From Terfezia claveryi (Eukaryota > Ascomycota > Pezizomycetes > Pezizales > Pezizaceae), in NCBI GenBank assembly GCA_015179025.1, contig WHUX01000021.1, positions 1 to 64,000 on the forward strand: a stretch of DNA of 64,000 nt. The letters are read 5' to 3'. Positions 1 through 10,880 of this stretch are shown here, one piece after another. The notes beneath the pieces are model-generated. The model saw only the letters and a program-made list of their open reading frames with translations. It was not told the DNA's origin and made no database searches. Positions within the stretch are counted from its first letter, which is position 1, and each line of letters opens with the position of its first letter. The translations under genes were made by a program, and so were the position numbers.

Positions 1-1008
1 GATCTTCTTCATGATCATTCTCCTCTTGTGATGAAGATGCTAATGTATAGGCGCAACAGTATTTTCAGCTTCAGTTTCGATTTGATGTAAATAGAGCTTT
101 CGAGGCATGCTTGTAGGTGGTGATGATACCTACGCCATGTCACTTATAGGAAATTTGATTAAGCCGGTCAATAATATGTTTCAGTTTGGAATGAGACTAA
201 GTTAATTTTGCTACCGTAGTGCGCTAAAAACCCTATACATGAGGGTTCTACAGAAAGCTTATTATTGACCACCACTACCTAAGTAAGTACCTACCTAGTA
301 GTAGTAGTACCGTCTGGTTATAACTACGAGGGTCTGATCGAGACTACGTCTGGTTGGCCAACGAGACTACACTAGTAGGGTAAGTACTCGTGGTAGTTAC
401 TTGTGGCACGTGTTACTCAATTTTATGAGCTAAGGTATGGGTTAGTTTAGTCTGGAACCCTAGTCTGGTTGCTCTAACCCGACCGCTCCTGTTAGTTGGC
501 TTTCTTTGTTAAGGTGAGACTGCGGGGTGAGCACGCGCTGCCATGTAGGATAACTGAGCGCCAAGACCCTCGGCAAGACAAAGAACGTTGGAAAACCGTT
601 GCCAACAGTCTAGAGGACCCATGAAACGGTACCGAGAAACAAAAAAGCCATAAGCATACCAGTCCCCCGGGTCAACCGTTTTGTTCTCTTAAGCCTTCCC
701 TCAAGATTTCAGATCGACGTTTCAGAGTTGGTGATATGAATTTCACTTGTCTCTTTGTTCTTGGAATTCCTCAGTGCCCAAGAATTTCCTTCAATTTGAT
801 ATTGATCAATCATGGTTTGAATTGATGTGCTGGATGACCTTAAAATATGGCGGTCTCATAGTCCCCACATTCAAGTATGGATTCAAACAGAAGTATATAA
901 ATACCCGTGTTTTCTCTCATTGTTCTACTCACATATCCGTTTTATACCTTCGAGAAATATATAAATACTCGAACATCTTCCACGAAGGCTACTCAAAATC
1001 ACAGCATC
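1..1008. other. 5' flank, no gene seen
   Basis: No convincing coding region. It contains copies of the dispersed TAGTCTGGTTG motif around 311-323, 345-360 and 461-474. Its last 120 bases are the promoter of the LPMO gene. Confidence 0.6.
892..964 (+). promoter_or_regulatory. Tandem TATA boxes upstream of the LPMO gene
   Basis: Two near-identical TATATAAAT stretches lie near 895-903 and 958-966, about 110 and 50 bases before the chosen ATG at 1009. A paired TATA arrangement fits a strongly inducible secreted-enzyme gene. This is inferred from sequence only. Confidence 0.45.
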
Positions 1009-1951
1009 ATGATCTTTTCATTTACTACTCTTTCTTTGGTTGGGATCGTTCTTCTCTTTGCGGCATCCGCAGCAGCCCACATGCAAATGTCAGACCCTGC
1101 TCCTTTAAATTCGTCATTCAATTCCCATGCTGTGGAGCCGAAGGACTACTCAATGACCAACCCTCTGGTCAGTAACAGTCCGGCTGGCCCAGTCCCTGGC
1201 GGGTATCCCTGCAAAGGATATCTCTCTCTGCTCGGCACACCCGATGGCGCTCCTACAGCTGTCTGGGAAGCTGGATCTAATCAAAAATTCACGTAAGTTT
1301 CCCTATTCCCCGTTTCCTGCATTATATATACTAATGGTGATATATAGGCTTGCTGGAACAGCAATCCACGAAGGCGGATCCTGCCAGGCGTCGATTTCCG
1401 AGGACAAGGGTGCAACGTTCAAAGTTGTGAAATCATACATTGGAAAATGCCCTGTCGAAGGCGGAGGTTCATTCGACTTTAATGTTCCCAAAGAAACCAA
1501 GTCTGGGGAGATGATATTCGCATGGTCTTGGTTCAACCGAGTCGGAAATCGGGAAATGTACATGAACTGTGCAGTCGTCACCATCACTAATGGGGGCTCA
1601 GGTTTGCATAATTACCCTGACATCTTCGTTGCAAACCTTGATGCTAGCTGTGGTACCGACGAGGGTTTCGATGTCTACTTCCCAGAACCGGGTATTCCTG
1701 ACAGGGTTGTGAATCTCTCTACTAGCAGCCACCCGCCAAACGGCGCGTGCGCTCCACCGAAGCAGGAGACTATGGCTGCTATCTCGGAGCCCGAGACCAC
1801 TACCACTACCACGACTTATACCCTTACCAAGTCTAGCTTCACGACCACAACTTCGCGCCCAACGAACCCTCAACCGAGCTGTGAATGCAGGTGTATGGAG
1901 CCTGGACTAAAGTCAGGTTATGTTGTCAACATCTCTCCATTTACCTATTAG
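1009..1951 (+). CDS. AA11-type lytic polysaccharide monooxygenase
   Basis: Secreted copper enzyme; the AA11 family cleaves chitin oxidatively. Exons are 1009-1292 and 1348-1951, with a 55-bp intron containing TACTAATG. I chose the ATG at 1009 because residues 1-23 form a signal peptide ending in AAA. Cleavage there exposes His24 (HMQMSDPAP), the N-terminal histidine that AA11 enzymes use in the copper histidine brace. The family blocks PCKGY, HEGGSCQ, FAWSWFNRVGNREMYMNC and the late LHNYPDIFVAN are present. The core is followed by a Thr/Ser-rich linker and a short Cys-containing tail rather than a full C-terminal module. It could target host or fungal chitin, for example in wall remodelling or mycoparasitism; substrate is not shown by the sequence. 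Confidence 0.88.
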
Positions 1952-2394
1952 AGTCTCCTTTTTACTTTTTTGAATATTTTGGTAATAATTTTCTTTCCAT
2001 TTCTTTCACACAAATCTCCCAGTTCTATTCTTGGCTTTGGCTCTTTTGCTTTCGGTCTTAAGGACCAAAGACTATCGTTTCTAGATTAGATCTTATTGTC
2101 ATTTATAGTCTCGTAGTCATTTATCAACATATGCATATTTGAACACTCGTTACCTATTTAGTATTATTGTGGGGGAAGATTGTATTTAGTCAACTTACTG
2201 TCCATGGATGACTAAGCGCACTCTTCTTGACCACGTTCACCAAAGCTGTTGACAATGCCCTCAAAAAACAAGCACTGTACCGTCGGTAACTACCTGGGGC
2301 GAACCCCAATCATCGTAAAAAACAAAACCTAACATACTACTATCCAGTAACTACTCCCACTAACTACAAACATTGCAGTGTTGCAGGCAACAAG
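1952..2394. other. Intergenic, LPMO to SEC13
   Basis: About 440 bp that is AT-rich on the LPMO side. It holds the LPMO 3' UTR and the SEC13 promoter. No other gene seen. Confidence 0.5.
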
Positions 2395-3657
2395 ATGGTA
2401 GGAGCAAGCACATCTCACAGAAGCTTTCCGCAAGCTAATTCACATGCCAGACTCAACTCATAAACCTCCATGATGAGATGATTGTATGGCGCTCCGTCAC
2501 GACGAGACTTTATCAGCGGGTTAAGCTAACTATCTCTCAAGCACGATGCCGTGCTGGATTATTACGGAAGACGTCTGGCCACATGTTCATCCGACCGAAC
2601 AATTAAGATATACGAGGTAGAGGGGGAAACACACCGACTTATCGAGACATTGAAAGGGTATTTACTGTTCTGTTCTACTGCTACTTTGGTGCTGTTACTA
2701 AGCACGGATGCTGCGTATAGCCACGACGGACCGGTCTGGCAGGTATCTTGGGCCCACCCAAAATACGGTAACATACTTGCCAGCGCTTCATACGATGGAA
2801 AGGTTATCATTTGGCAAGAGAAGAATGGGGCGTGGGGGAAGCTGACGGAGCACACCAATCACCAAGCATCGGGTTAGCCCATCACTCGAAAGGGTCTGCG
2901 AGCAATGGGACTGACGAAAGTGTTTAGTAAACTCCGTCCAGTGGGCTCCTCACGAAGTTGGAGCTGTCTTGGCGTGTGCCTCCTCCGATGGAAAGGTCTC
3001 TGTACTTGAGTTCAAGGAGGATGGCTCTTGGGATGTCAAGTTAATACAGGCTCATGCTATTGGCTGCAATGCTGTCGCGTGGGCACCAGCGACTACTCCA
3101 GGTTCGATTGTTCAGACTTCTGGTAGCGCTCCGAATGCGAGTGGTGTGAGGAGGTTTGTAACTGGAGGCTCGGACAACTTGCTAAAGATCTGGAACTGGA
3201 AGTACGTATAAGTAGCAAGTATCACCATGGATGGCAGAGACTGACACAGCGGGAGCAGTGCTGAGGTTGGACAATATTTGGAAGAAACTCAACTGGAAGG
3301 CCACTCGGATTGGGTACGAGGTATGCGTATTCTATTTTCTTTGATGCTTACTTCCTGAAATGTAAATTAATATATTGTATAGATGTTGCTTGGGCCCCAT
3401 CAATTCTTCCCAAGTCCTATATTGCATCTGCATCTCAGGATAAGACAGCAATTATCTGGACCTCGACTGCATCGGTCAATGGCGAGCCAGCACAATGGGC
3501 AAAGAAGGTATTGCAGTTCGACAACGTGGTATGGAGGGTTAGCTGGTCCTTGAGTGGCAACGCCCTTGCTGTGTCTGGAGGAGATAACAAGGTCACAGTG
3601 TGGAAGGAGAATCTCAAAGGTGAATGGGAAAAGGCGAGGGTGGAGGAGTCAGTGTGA
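2395..3657 (+). CDS. SEC13: Sec13, COPII coat and nucleoporin WD40 protein
   Basis: Small beta-propeller that pairs with Sec31 in the outer COPII coat and also sits in the Nup84 subcomplex of the nuclear pore. Seven coding exons: 2395-2397 (the ATG alone), 2451-2483, 2542-2657, 2721-2872, 2928-3201, 3259-3320 and 3383-3657. Spliced, the protein starts [20 protein letters not shown] and carries the Sec13 signatures [65 protein letters not shown] and [11 protein letters not shown]. Every junction restores a conserved codon, for example GG|C in LKGHDGP. The length, just under 300 residues, is normal. The ATG-only first coding exon is unusual and rests on the good match of exon 2. Confidence 0.93.
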
Positions 3658-4077
3658 TCTGGTAATGGTACTGGTTATGGTTGGACTGAGCAATGCTGGA
3701 ATGTAATGTATGATTGATGCTTGCTTACGGGTCTTCTCAGCCACAGTCTAAGCCGCGAATCCCCTGATTATCGAATAAATTAATTGTCAAAGAGAATCAA
3801 AAACATCACGTGATCAATGAGCATTTCTTTGATGGTCATGAGCTGACAATTTTTGAGATAAGGGGCTTTGTTCAGACAAACAAAATAATCTCCATTATTC
3901 TTGATCATCCTCCACGTTAGTGAGTTCTGCACTTCTGAATAGCATTTTCAGTTGTGCCTGAAGATTGGTAAGTGGCAGAATGCACTTTTCTGAGATTATG
4001 CTCACTAATACCGAATTCATAACCCAGAATTCTCTTCTTCTACGGCTGTTATATAATTTTAACCACTTATTATTATA
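3658..4077. other. Intergenic, SEC13 to SET gene
   Basis: AT-rich spacer with a TCACGTGATC palindrome near 3807 that contains an E-box-like CACGTG core. No coding region seen. Confidence 0.5.
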
Positions 4078-5877
4078 ATGTCGCACGCTAGTGAGCGTTA
4101 TGCACCAATCTATTGGCTTCAGCGTTGGGAAGAGGCAACTGGAAAAGGAGAGCATGAAGTGGCCCTTGGATACGCACATCTCGCCCTGATCCTCTGTCAG
4201 GAGGTCTACTTTGCTTTGCAGCCCACTTGCGGGAAACCCCCCGTTATCAACAGTGCGATTCGCAACACAATTGCTTCATTTCTCCTGGATGGCAACAACA
4301 TTGTGGAGAACGAACACATTCTCTATTTTGAGTCATTGAAATGCTTAGCAACTCGGAACATATGGGGCTCACTTATGGCGCTTGGGTTCTATGGCGAGGC
4401 ACTAAATGTGACGGAGTTCATGTTGAATCCGAAAAACTGGCTCATCGAGTTACCGAAGGACGAGCGTATACGGATGGCTACAACTTACGAAGAGCGTGTG
4501 AGACACGATGCGGAGACGTTGAAGCGAGAATATGACGGGAAAACATATCTGAGACATAATGCGTGGCTATGGAAGTCTCCCTACGATGTCGATACATCGA
4601 CGAAGGAGGGATCATCTAGGTTGGAGGATTATATTATTCGAGGGCGCTCGCCACGCCACAATGCACCGAAAGTGGATAGAGCGCTCACAATAGCAAATGC
4701 CCTTAAATTCACAAGAGGCCGGAATGGCAAGCCCTGGTTGCGAGCCGGCATAAATATCGAGGCCAAGGAATCTATTTGGACAGAGGTTGCTGCTCTTGCT
4801 GTGACTAATGCGATTACGGAGGCTTGTGAGTGTTGTTTGCTTAAGGAGGATATACATGGGATACCAAAAGGAACATTGCCAGCCCCATGCTGTGACAATG
4901 CTATAAATAAATTATGGTCTCCGTGTTTTGCACGAGCAAGGTCATTTTACCATGTGTGTGAGGATTATAACGAGGACAACGAAAACCACCTCCACAACGC
5001 ACTCCGGGGGTACCAAGTTTCAGAATTTGGCCATGCAGTATTGCTTATCCGAAGAGTTCTCCAGATGTGTAGGCACATGGCAAATATGCCCGAAGGAACA
5101 CCAATTCATCCCCTGCAGGTCGATATCATTCCATTTCTTCCATCAGACTGTGAGCGGCTGATACCATGGAGCTACCGCCATGGCATCATTCAGGCCCTAG
5201 ATATGTTGCTGGGTGAAGGGATCGACGTCTTCTTGAACGACGACTGGGATATTCGAACCATCCTCACCTTATGGCGCAAGCTGGGTCCCATAGACTGGAA
5301 TATCGTCACGATGGATCCATTAAAAGTTGTCATTGGAAAAGTGGGGATACAGACAGAGAGCTTTAGCTGCGTTTACCCTATGTATCCGTTCCTCTCACAC
5401 AGCTGCAGGCCTAATGCCAGAGTGCACCTCGACATCCTTAAGCCATGTATATTCAAGTTAGAAGCATTAAGACCTATACGTGCGGGGGAGTATATAACGG
5501 TCAGCAGGATCGGCGTTGCAGTTAGTGGTGCAACTCCACTCAATGAGCGAAGAGAAGCATTTGTGGGGATGGGGATGAAACATTGCCTTTGTGACGCCTG
5601 CGTGAATGACGCAAAGGTGGCTTACCAGGCCCAACATCCTGCAGGTACAGTTATCAAGACTGCGGATGCGGATGCGGCACAGTGGGCGTCAAAGCTAGCG
5701 GCTAGGAGGGCGGCGATTGAACGAAATAAGGCAGAGATGAAAGAAAGGTTGCCCCAGCAGAAGGACCTGACTGAGGAGCAGAAGGAGAAATTGCTCGCCT
5801 TGGTCAGGACGGAGGAGGAGATTAAATGGAAGGAATATCAGGCAGCTTTAAAAGGAAAAGGTAAGGCCAAGGGATAG
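4078..5877 (+). CDS. SET-domain protein with embedded degenerate zinc region
   Basis: A 599-residue uninterrupted frame, the only long gene here without an intron. The N-terminal 200 residues look helical and TPR-like. A SET region begins near GRNGKPWLRAGINIEAKESIW (about 215-240). A Cys-rich insert (CECCL ... CCDNAI ... CFARA, about 258-290) sits where SMYD/SET5-type proteins carry a MYND-like finger. The SET core HSCRPNARVHL (about 440-450) is followed by LRPIRAGEYITVS and a post-SET-like CLCDAC. The usual ITVSY tyrosine appears as ITVSR, so methyltransferase activity is uncertain. The C-terminus is a charged, probably coiled, Lys/Glu tail ending KGKGKAKG. Function is not known beyond the family; fungal relatives are poorly characterised. 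Confidence 0.8.
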   Translation: MSHASERYAPIYWLQRWEEATGKGEHEVALGYAHLALILCQEVYFALQPTCGKPPVINSAIRNTIASFLLDGNNIVENEHILYFESLKCLATRNIWGSLMALGFYGEALNVTEFMLNPKNWLIELPKDERIRMATTYEERVRHDAETLKREYDGKTYLRHNAWLWKSPYDVDTSTKEGSSRLEDYIIRGRSPRHNAPKVDRALTIANALKFTRGRNGKPWLRAGINIEAKESIWTEVAALAVTNAITEACECCLLKEDIHGIPKGTLPAPCCDNAINKLWSPCFARARSFYHVCEDYNEDNENHLHNALRGYQVSEFGHAVLLIRRVLQMCRHMANMPEGTPIHPLQVDIIPFLPSDCERLIPWSYRHGIIQALDMLLGEGIDVFLNDDWDIRTILTLWRKLGPIDWNIVTMDPLKVVIGKVGIQTESFSCVYPMYPFLSHSCRPNARVHLDILKPCIFKLEALRPIRAGEYITVSRIGVAVSGATPLNERREAFVGMGMKHCLCDACVNDAKVAYQAQHPAGTVIKTADADAAQWASKLAARRAAIERNKAEMKERLPQQKDLTEEQKEKLLALVRTEEEIKWKEYQAALKGKGKAKG

Positions 5878-6353
5878 GCACCGCTGTCGGGTATCTGCTA
5901 TGGGACGTTACGGCGCGGGCCTGGAAGACGTTCTACAGGGTCAGTTGGAGGGAAAAAGGGCGGGTTGCACAATGCAAGGTTTTCAAGGATAATCTAGAGT
6001 GAATGCTAGTTCAGCAAAGAGTGGATGGAAAGGAAGGGGCTCTGGGATGGAATTGCGAAAGAGGGGTGTCATGATCATTCTGAATAGTTTTCTGATAACT
6101 CCACCTTTTTTTTTATCTGTCTAATGGCTCAGAGGTAGTATCAAGATGAGCAAATGATGCTAGTGAGCAAACAGCAAGAACCTGTAGAAACCGACCCAAG
6201 AAGAGAAAACTATACACAGAAGGAATATGATATATCGTCAATGCAGCAATAACAAAGAAATAAAACAAAATCTTGGGGAATAAATGCCTTATCACACCCA
6301 TCTTGATAGCCTCCTCCCATTCCCTCCCTTTACCGAGGACCCAACAGACATCT
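5878..6353. other. Convergent 3' ends of SET gene and PYM
   Basis: No gene seen. It should hold the 3' UTRs of the two converging genes. Confidence 0.5.
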
Positions 6354-6964
6354 CTACTCTTTCACCCCCAGTGCCTCCAACTGCCTCGTCAATTCCAATA
6401 TCCTTGTAACCTTCTCCAACTGTTCCGGTAGCAGTGACTCCCCATTTTCCTTCTTCGCCTTCAAGTCCGTCGCTTGCCTAATCTTCTTCTTAATAGCCTT
6501 CGCCTGCTTCTCCTTCTCCTCCTCGGTCAGGCCCTCCACCGCGGCCTTCGTCTTGGCCGAAGCCAACGACGGCTGCTGCTCTGCCTTCTTCTTCTTCTCT
6601 TCCTCCTCCTCCTTTATCTCCGCAGCAGCAGCAGCATTCTCCTTCGCCCTCTTCTTCGCCGCCTTCTTCCTTGCATTCTTGATACTTGCTGCCGTTCCCG
6701 TGCCTTCATCGTCGCTAACCATCACCGCTCCAGGAACGCCGTCTTTCCAATCCTTGCCCCGGGACTGGAGCGCCACGGCGTTGCGGTTTTTGTAGAGCTC
6801 GACGTCTTCGGGGGGCGGTAACCAGGCCGGACTCGGATTTCTTTGCGGGTGGTGCCGTTGGGGCGGGTGGAGGCGGGGATGACTCGGAAGCCGTCGTTGG
6901 ATTGGGCGATGCCGGAGGTGGTTGTGGGGGAGGAGGGCGGCGGGGGCGAGGGGACGGTGGGCAT
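6354..6964 (-). CDS. Partner of Y14-Mago (PYM), frame broken once
   Basis: PYM/WIBG binds Mago-Y14 and helps recycle exon junction complexes on ribosomes. The N-terminal part starts at 6964 and contains SGIAQSNDGFRVIPASTRPN then GTTRKEIRVRPGYRPP, the Mago-binding block. The expected continuation EDVELYKNRNAVALQSRGK is read only in a different frame. The switch falls on a six-base C run (G run on + at 6810-6815); seven would keep the frame. The remainder is an Ala/Lys/Glu-rich coiled segment and a C-terminal block (TRILELTRQLEALGVKE) typical of PYM. No splice pair repairs the break, so it is either a base-calling error or a real lesion. The gene is certain; its intactness is not. Confidence 0.82.
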
Positions 6965-6965
6965 T

Positions 6966-7040
6966 GTGGTGCTGTGGTGCTGTGGTGCTGTGGTGCTGTG
7001 GTGCTGTGGTGCTGTGGTGCTGTGGTGCTGTGGTGATGTG
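6966..7040. repeat. 8-bp minisatellite GTGGTGCT at the PYM start
   Basis: About eight to nine head-to-tail copies of an 8-bp unit (TGGTGCTG register), with one GATG variant near the end. It starts two bases upstream of the PYM ATG and so lies in its 5' UTR or core promoter. Confidence 0.9.
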
Positions 7041-8041
7041 GTGCTGTTGTGGGAATGTGGGGGTGTGGGGTTGTAGGTTGAGTGGTGAGGTAGGAGGGTA
7101 AGGTAGGGCGGGTGATAAGAAACTTCAGTGTCTTGGATTCAATGGGGTTAATTAATATATCAAAGTTTTTGTCAACAACCTATGGGGGGAGAAGGGGGGT
7201 GACCCCATGTGCTCACATTACTTGATTAGAACGGGGCATTCTAGGAGATTTAATACAAAAAGGTCAAACGCTGAGGAAAGAAAAATTGCTGGAGATGTTT
7301 TGGTACAGATGTAACGCCGTGTGGGGGTGGGGGGGGGGGGGCGGTGGGGCACCAATTACTGCGGGGCCCACATTTCCGTTAAATGTTTTGCAGAGTTGAA
7401 ATCAGAGGTTTACCCTCATATGTTCCAAACAGGTCAATGTGTGTGTACACAATGAAACCTTTACATTCAAAGTAGAAACCGTACACAAGCATGCGAAATA
7501 ACCCAATTGAAACCCCGTCTGTAATAATGCAGAGAGAGATACTGTAACAACCAATTTATTCTTTCATTCATTCAATCATCCATTAAATCCATATAAGTTC
7601 AAAAAAAAAAAAAAAAAATTTTTTTTATGGATATGGGGAAAAAACCAGATATCTCTTGTTTCTCCATTCCCACCCTTTTCATCGGTGCGGTGCGTTCCTT
7701 GCCCTCTTCAGCCACCCCCCCCCCCCCCCCCCCCCACCTCTCTTTTTGTGCGAAAGACTCCGCGCTGCGTTTCCTCCGCTGCTATTCTGAACAGAGTCCG
7801 CCCTCCGTAACTCCCCCGATGCCCCGGCTGCTCTGGCCCTGGTTCCTACCCGCGCGGCTGTAGCATGAGCACCCGTTTTCAACATCTGTGCATCTGGCCT
7901 GCTGGTGCGGTGACCGGTGCATAAATGTATCCTATTGCAGTCTGCCATTGCTAGTAGACTGTAATCTCGAGTATTGATGTATACTATATACATCCCCACC
8001 CCCACCCCTTCCCCATCCCCGAACCTTCCCCATATATTATA
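7041..8041. other. Intergenic, low complexity
   Basis: No gene seen in about 1 kb. It contains a G-rich run near 7321-7342, an A18 run followed by T8 at 7601-7626, and a C21 run at 7715-7735. Short frames here are produced by the homopolymers. Confidence 0.7.
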
Positions 8042-8939
8042 TTATAGCCCAAACTCTTTAATCTTCTCCCTCACCAACCTCCTCTGCTCCTCTCCCGTCA
8101 AAAACTCGCTTTCCACAATACACCTCCCACAACACAACGTCGTCCTCACATCCTCACTATCCACCCAGACCTTGCCATTCCTCCCCACCGCAATCTCAAA
8201 CCCCAATCTCTGCCCCAACTCCTCCACTACCTCCAACCCACTACACATCGCCCCTTTCACCTTCTTCCCCGTCTCCCCTTCCGCCTTGACCAACCCCTGC
8301 CTAATCTTCAACTGCCTCAACTTCTTCCCGTCACCAAGTAACCGCCTAGCCATTCCTAACGACACATCAAACAGCATTCCGCCCTTCAGCTCACCGAACC
8401 CTCCGGCCTTGCTGGTCGCGGCGTCGAAGCACTCGAGCTCGGGGTCCATGTGTTTACTCGCTAAGGAAATTCGGGCATATACGACGCAACCGGGGTTGAG
8501 CTGGGGGCGGGTTTTCTTTGTAGCGTTTTCGAAGGCGAGGTGTGGGAGGAGTGCGGTTGTTGAGCGGGAGTGGGGGATTGTGCAGTGGTAGAAGTCGGAG
8601 GAGGAACGGTTGATGATGGCAATGACGGGGTCGTGGAGGTGGGGTGTGTACTACACCGCATATAAAGTTAACATATGGGAATTTGGGAGGGGGTGTCGGT
8701 GGGGTTGAATGGAATACAGAGTATCATACTCTTTTCCCGTCACTCTCGACCCAAATCATGCGCTTCTTCTCATCGACATTAAGCTCCCCCGCTATCACCG
8801 GTATGATAGTGTCCGGCGGGATGTGTGCTAGCCCTGGGCCGACCTTCATCGCTACGCCTTTTGCTGTGGGCGGCGGGAAAGGGATAGGGAGAGTATCTCC
8901 TGGAAGGACGAGGTTCTGGGGGGGGTCCTCTGTAAACAT
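8042..8939 (-). CDS. RRP40: Rrp40, RNA exosome cap subunit
   Basis: Non-catalytic S1/KH subunit of the nuclear and cytoplasmic exosome, which degrades and trims RNA 3' to 5'. Exons are 8730-8939 and 8042-8650; the 79-bp intron splits K-R and Y. The start MFTEDPPQ at 8939 is preferred over an upstream in-frame ATG at 8972 because the family begins close to the LPGD block. Recognisable blocks are VLPGDTLPIP, VGPGLAHIPPDTIIPVIAGE, RSSSDFYHCTI, KKTRPQLNPGCVVYARISLA, HMDPELECFD and the hallmark GFGELKGGMLFDVSLGMARRLL. The predicted 272 residues are near the family length. It is divergent from RFC4 with 199 bp between starts. Confidence 0.93.
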
Positions 8940-9138
8940 TTTCTTTGCTGTTGATTGGATATGAGATTGCAAGCTGGCAGTCCAGACTCAGGTACAGTTT
9001 GGCGGCACCGCAAACTACCGAGGAGCCAAGACTTTAAACGCGAACAGGTCGGCCTCCCCTGTTTACGCGCGATCCCCAGCCTGACTCGGATCATCACCAA
9101 CAAACTACAACTGGGCTCCTTTTCGACATCGCAAAACC
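8940..9138. promoter_or_regulatory. Shared RRP40/RFC4 divergent promoter
   Basis: Only 199 bp separate the two start codons, so both promoters must lie in it. No clear TATA box is seen. Confidence 0.6.
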
Positions 9139-10350
9139 ATGCCCGGGGAATCCTCCAAGGCGCCGGCAAATTTAACGGCCACGGCCGCCAGTCCCGCCTA
9201 CGAGCTCCCATGGTTCGCCCATTCCCCCTTCTCCCACCCCCCCTATTGACCATCATGGAGGTACCCTCCCCAGCTAACCTTCCCAGCCAGGGTCGAGAAA
9301 TACCGGCCGGTCTTCCTCTCGGACATTGTCGGCAACGAAGAAACCATTGAGCGACTCAAAATCATTGCGAAAGATGGCAACATGCCGCACCTAATTATCT
9401 CAGGGATGCCCGGTATCGGAAAAACAACCTCCGTGCTGTGTCTCGCGCGGGCACTTCTCGGCCCAGCCTATAAGGAGGCTGTGCTAGAACTCAACGCCTC
9501 CGACGAGCGCGGTATCGACGTCGTCCGTTCCCGAATCAAAACTTTTGCCCAAAAGAAAGTCACTCTGCCCTCTGGGTACCAAAAAATCGTAATCCTCGAC
9601 GAAGCTGACTCCATGACCGCGGGAGCACAGCAGGCGCTAAGAAGAACTATGGAGATTTACAGTAGCACGACTAGATTTGCGTTTGCGTGTAATCAGAGTA
9701 ATAAGATCATCGAGCCGTTGCAGTCTAGATGTGCAATTCTAAGATATGCCCGGCTTACAGATGCACAGGTGGTAAAGAGGTTGATGGAGATTATTGCGGC
9801 GGAGAAGGTGGATTATTCGGAGGAAGGGGTCGCCGCGCTGGTGTTTAGCGCGGAGGGGGATATGAGGCAGGCCATAAACAATCTACAGTCTACCGTTGCT
9901 GGGTTTGGGTTTGTTTCTGGGGATAATGTATTCAAGGTCGTGGACAGTCCCCACCCAATTGCAGTACAGGCAATGATAAAGGCATGCCATCAGGGGAAGA
10001 TAGATGATGTCTTGGAGAAGCTAGACGAGCTCTGGGATAAAGGTTATTCGGCGGTGGATATCATTAGTACGATGTTCAGGGTAACGAAAACCATCGATAC
10101 CCTCAGTGAGCAGTCAAAGCTGGATTTCATAAAGGTAGGCAGACTACGCGCGCTCACCCCACCTCCCCGCACGCCAACCAACCACAATATACCCAGGGCA
10201 CCCTCTATGGAGGCTTACAAGATGTGTTTTCAGGAAATCGGCTTCACTCACATGCGCATCCTCGAAGGTGTTGGCACGCTACTCCAACTCAAAGGATGCT
10301 GTGCAAGACTATGCAGGATCAACATGTCTCCCAACCTGTTTAAGATGTGA
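9139..10350 (+). CDS. RFC4: Replication factor C subunit Rfc4 (human RFC2 type)
   Basis: AAA+ subunit of the RFC clamp loader that opens and loads PCNA. Exons are 9139-9212, 9291-10134 and 10234-10350. Intron 1 (78 bp, CTAAC branch site) joins TG|G to give YELPWVEKYRP. Intron 2 is 99 bp, a multiple of three without stops, so an unspliced reading adds 33 false residues; removing it restores [20 protein letters not shown]. Visible motifs are [12 protein letters not shown], Walker [24 protein letters not shown], Walker [19 protein letters not shown] and the clamp-loader SRC box [10 protein letters not shown]. The match to Rfc4/RFC2 rather than other small subunits rests on the [11 protein letters not shown] and VGTLLQLKG blocks. 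Confidence 0.94.
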
Positions 10351-10880
10351 TCAACTTCCGCCCCACATGTATGTAGATGTTTATCCTCGGAGTTTCTGGG
10401 TCAATTTTACTTTCTCTTCTGGTCAAACAATTGAAAACAAAAAACGGAGAGATTTGGGGGTGCCTGAATGAAGTCTACCAACTTATCAATGAAGCGCTTT
10501 TGAGCATGTTCCTCAACTACCTCAAAATACACATTGCTGAAGCCATCCCTTAAACTTCCATGCTCGTTGTATAAAATTAAAAAATAGCGCTGTTAGCCCT
10601 GCGAATCCAAACAAAATAAAGAACAGAAAAAGAACCCAATCTATGTACAGTAATAGCAATTCCAATCGCTAGGCTATCCGAAGTATAAGGAAAAAAGGAG
10701 AACGGGGATCATGATAGTAATACAATGGCAGAACGCTCTGTATCCTACTAACCAAATCTCTACTCCTACAAACCCTTCTATACAGACTTAAAGTCATACC
10801 ATAACGTTACGCTCCAGTTCCCCCATTTATTAAACTCTCCGTGCGCCAGCAAGCCCCATTGATGTATGTCCTTTGGATTT
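10351..10880. other. Convergent 3' flanks of RFC4 and yapsin
   Basis: About 530 AT-rich bases, presumably 3' UTRs. No gene seen. Confidence 0.5.
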
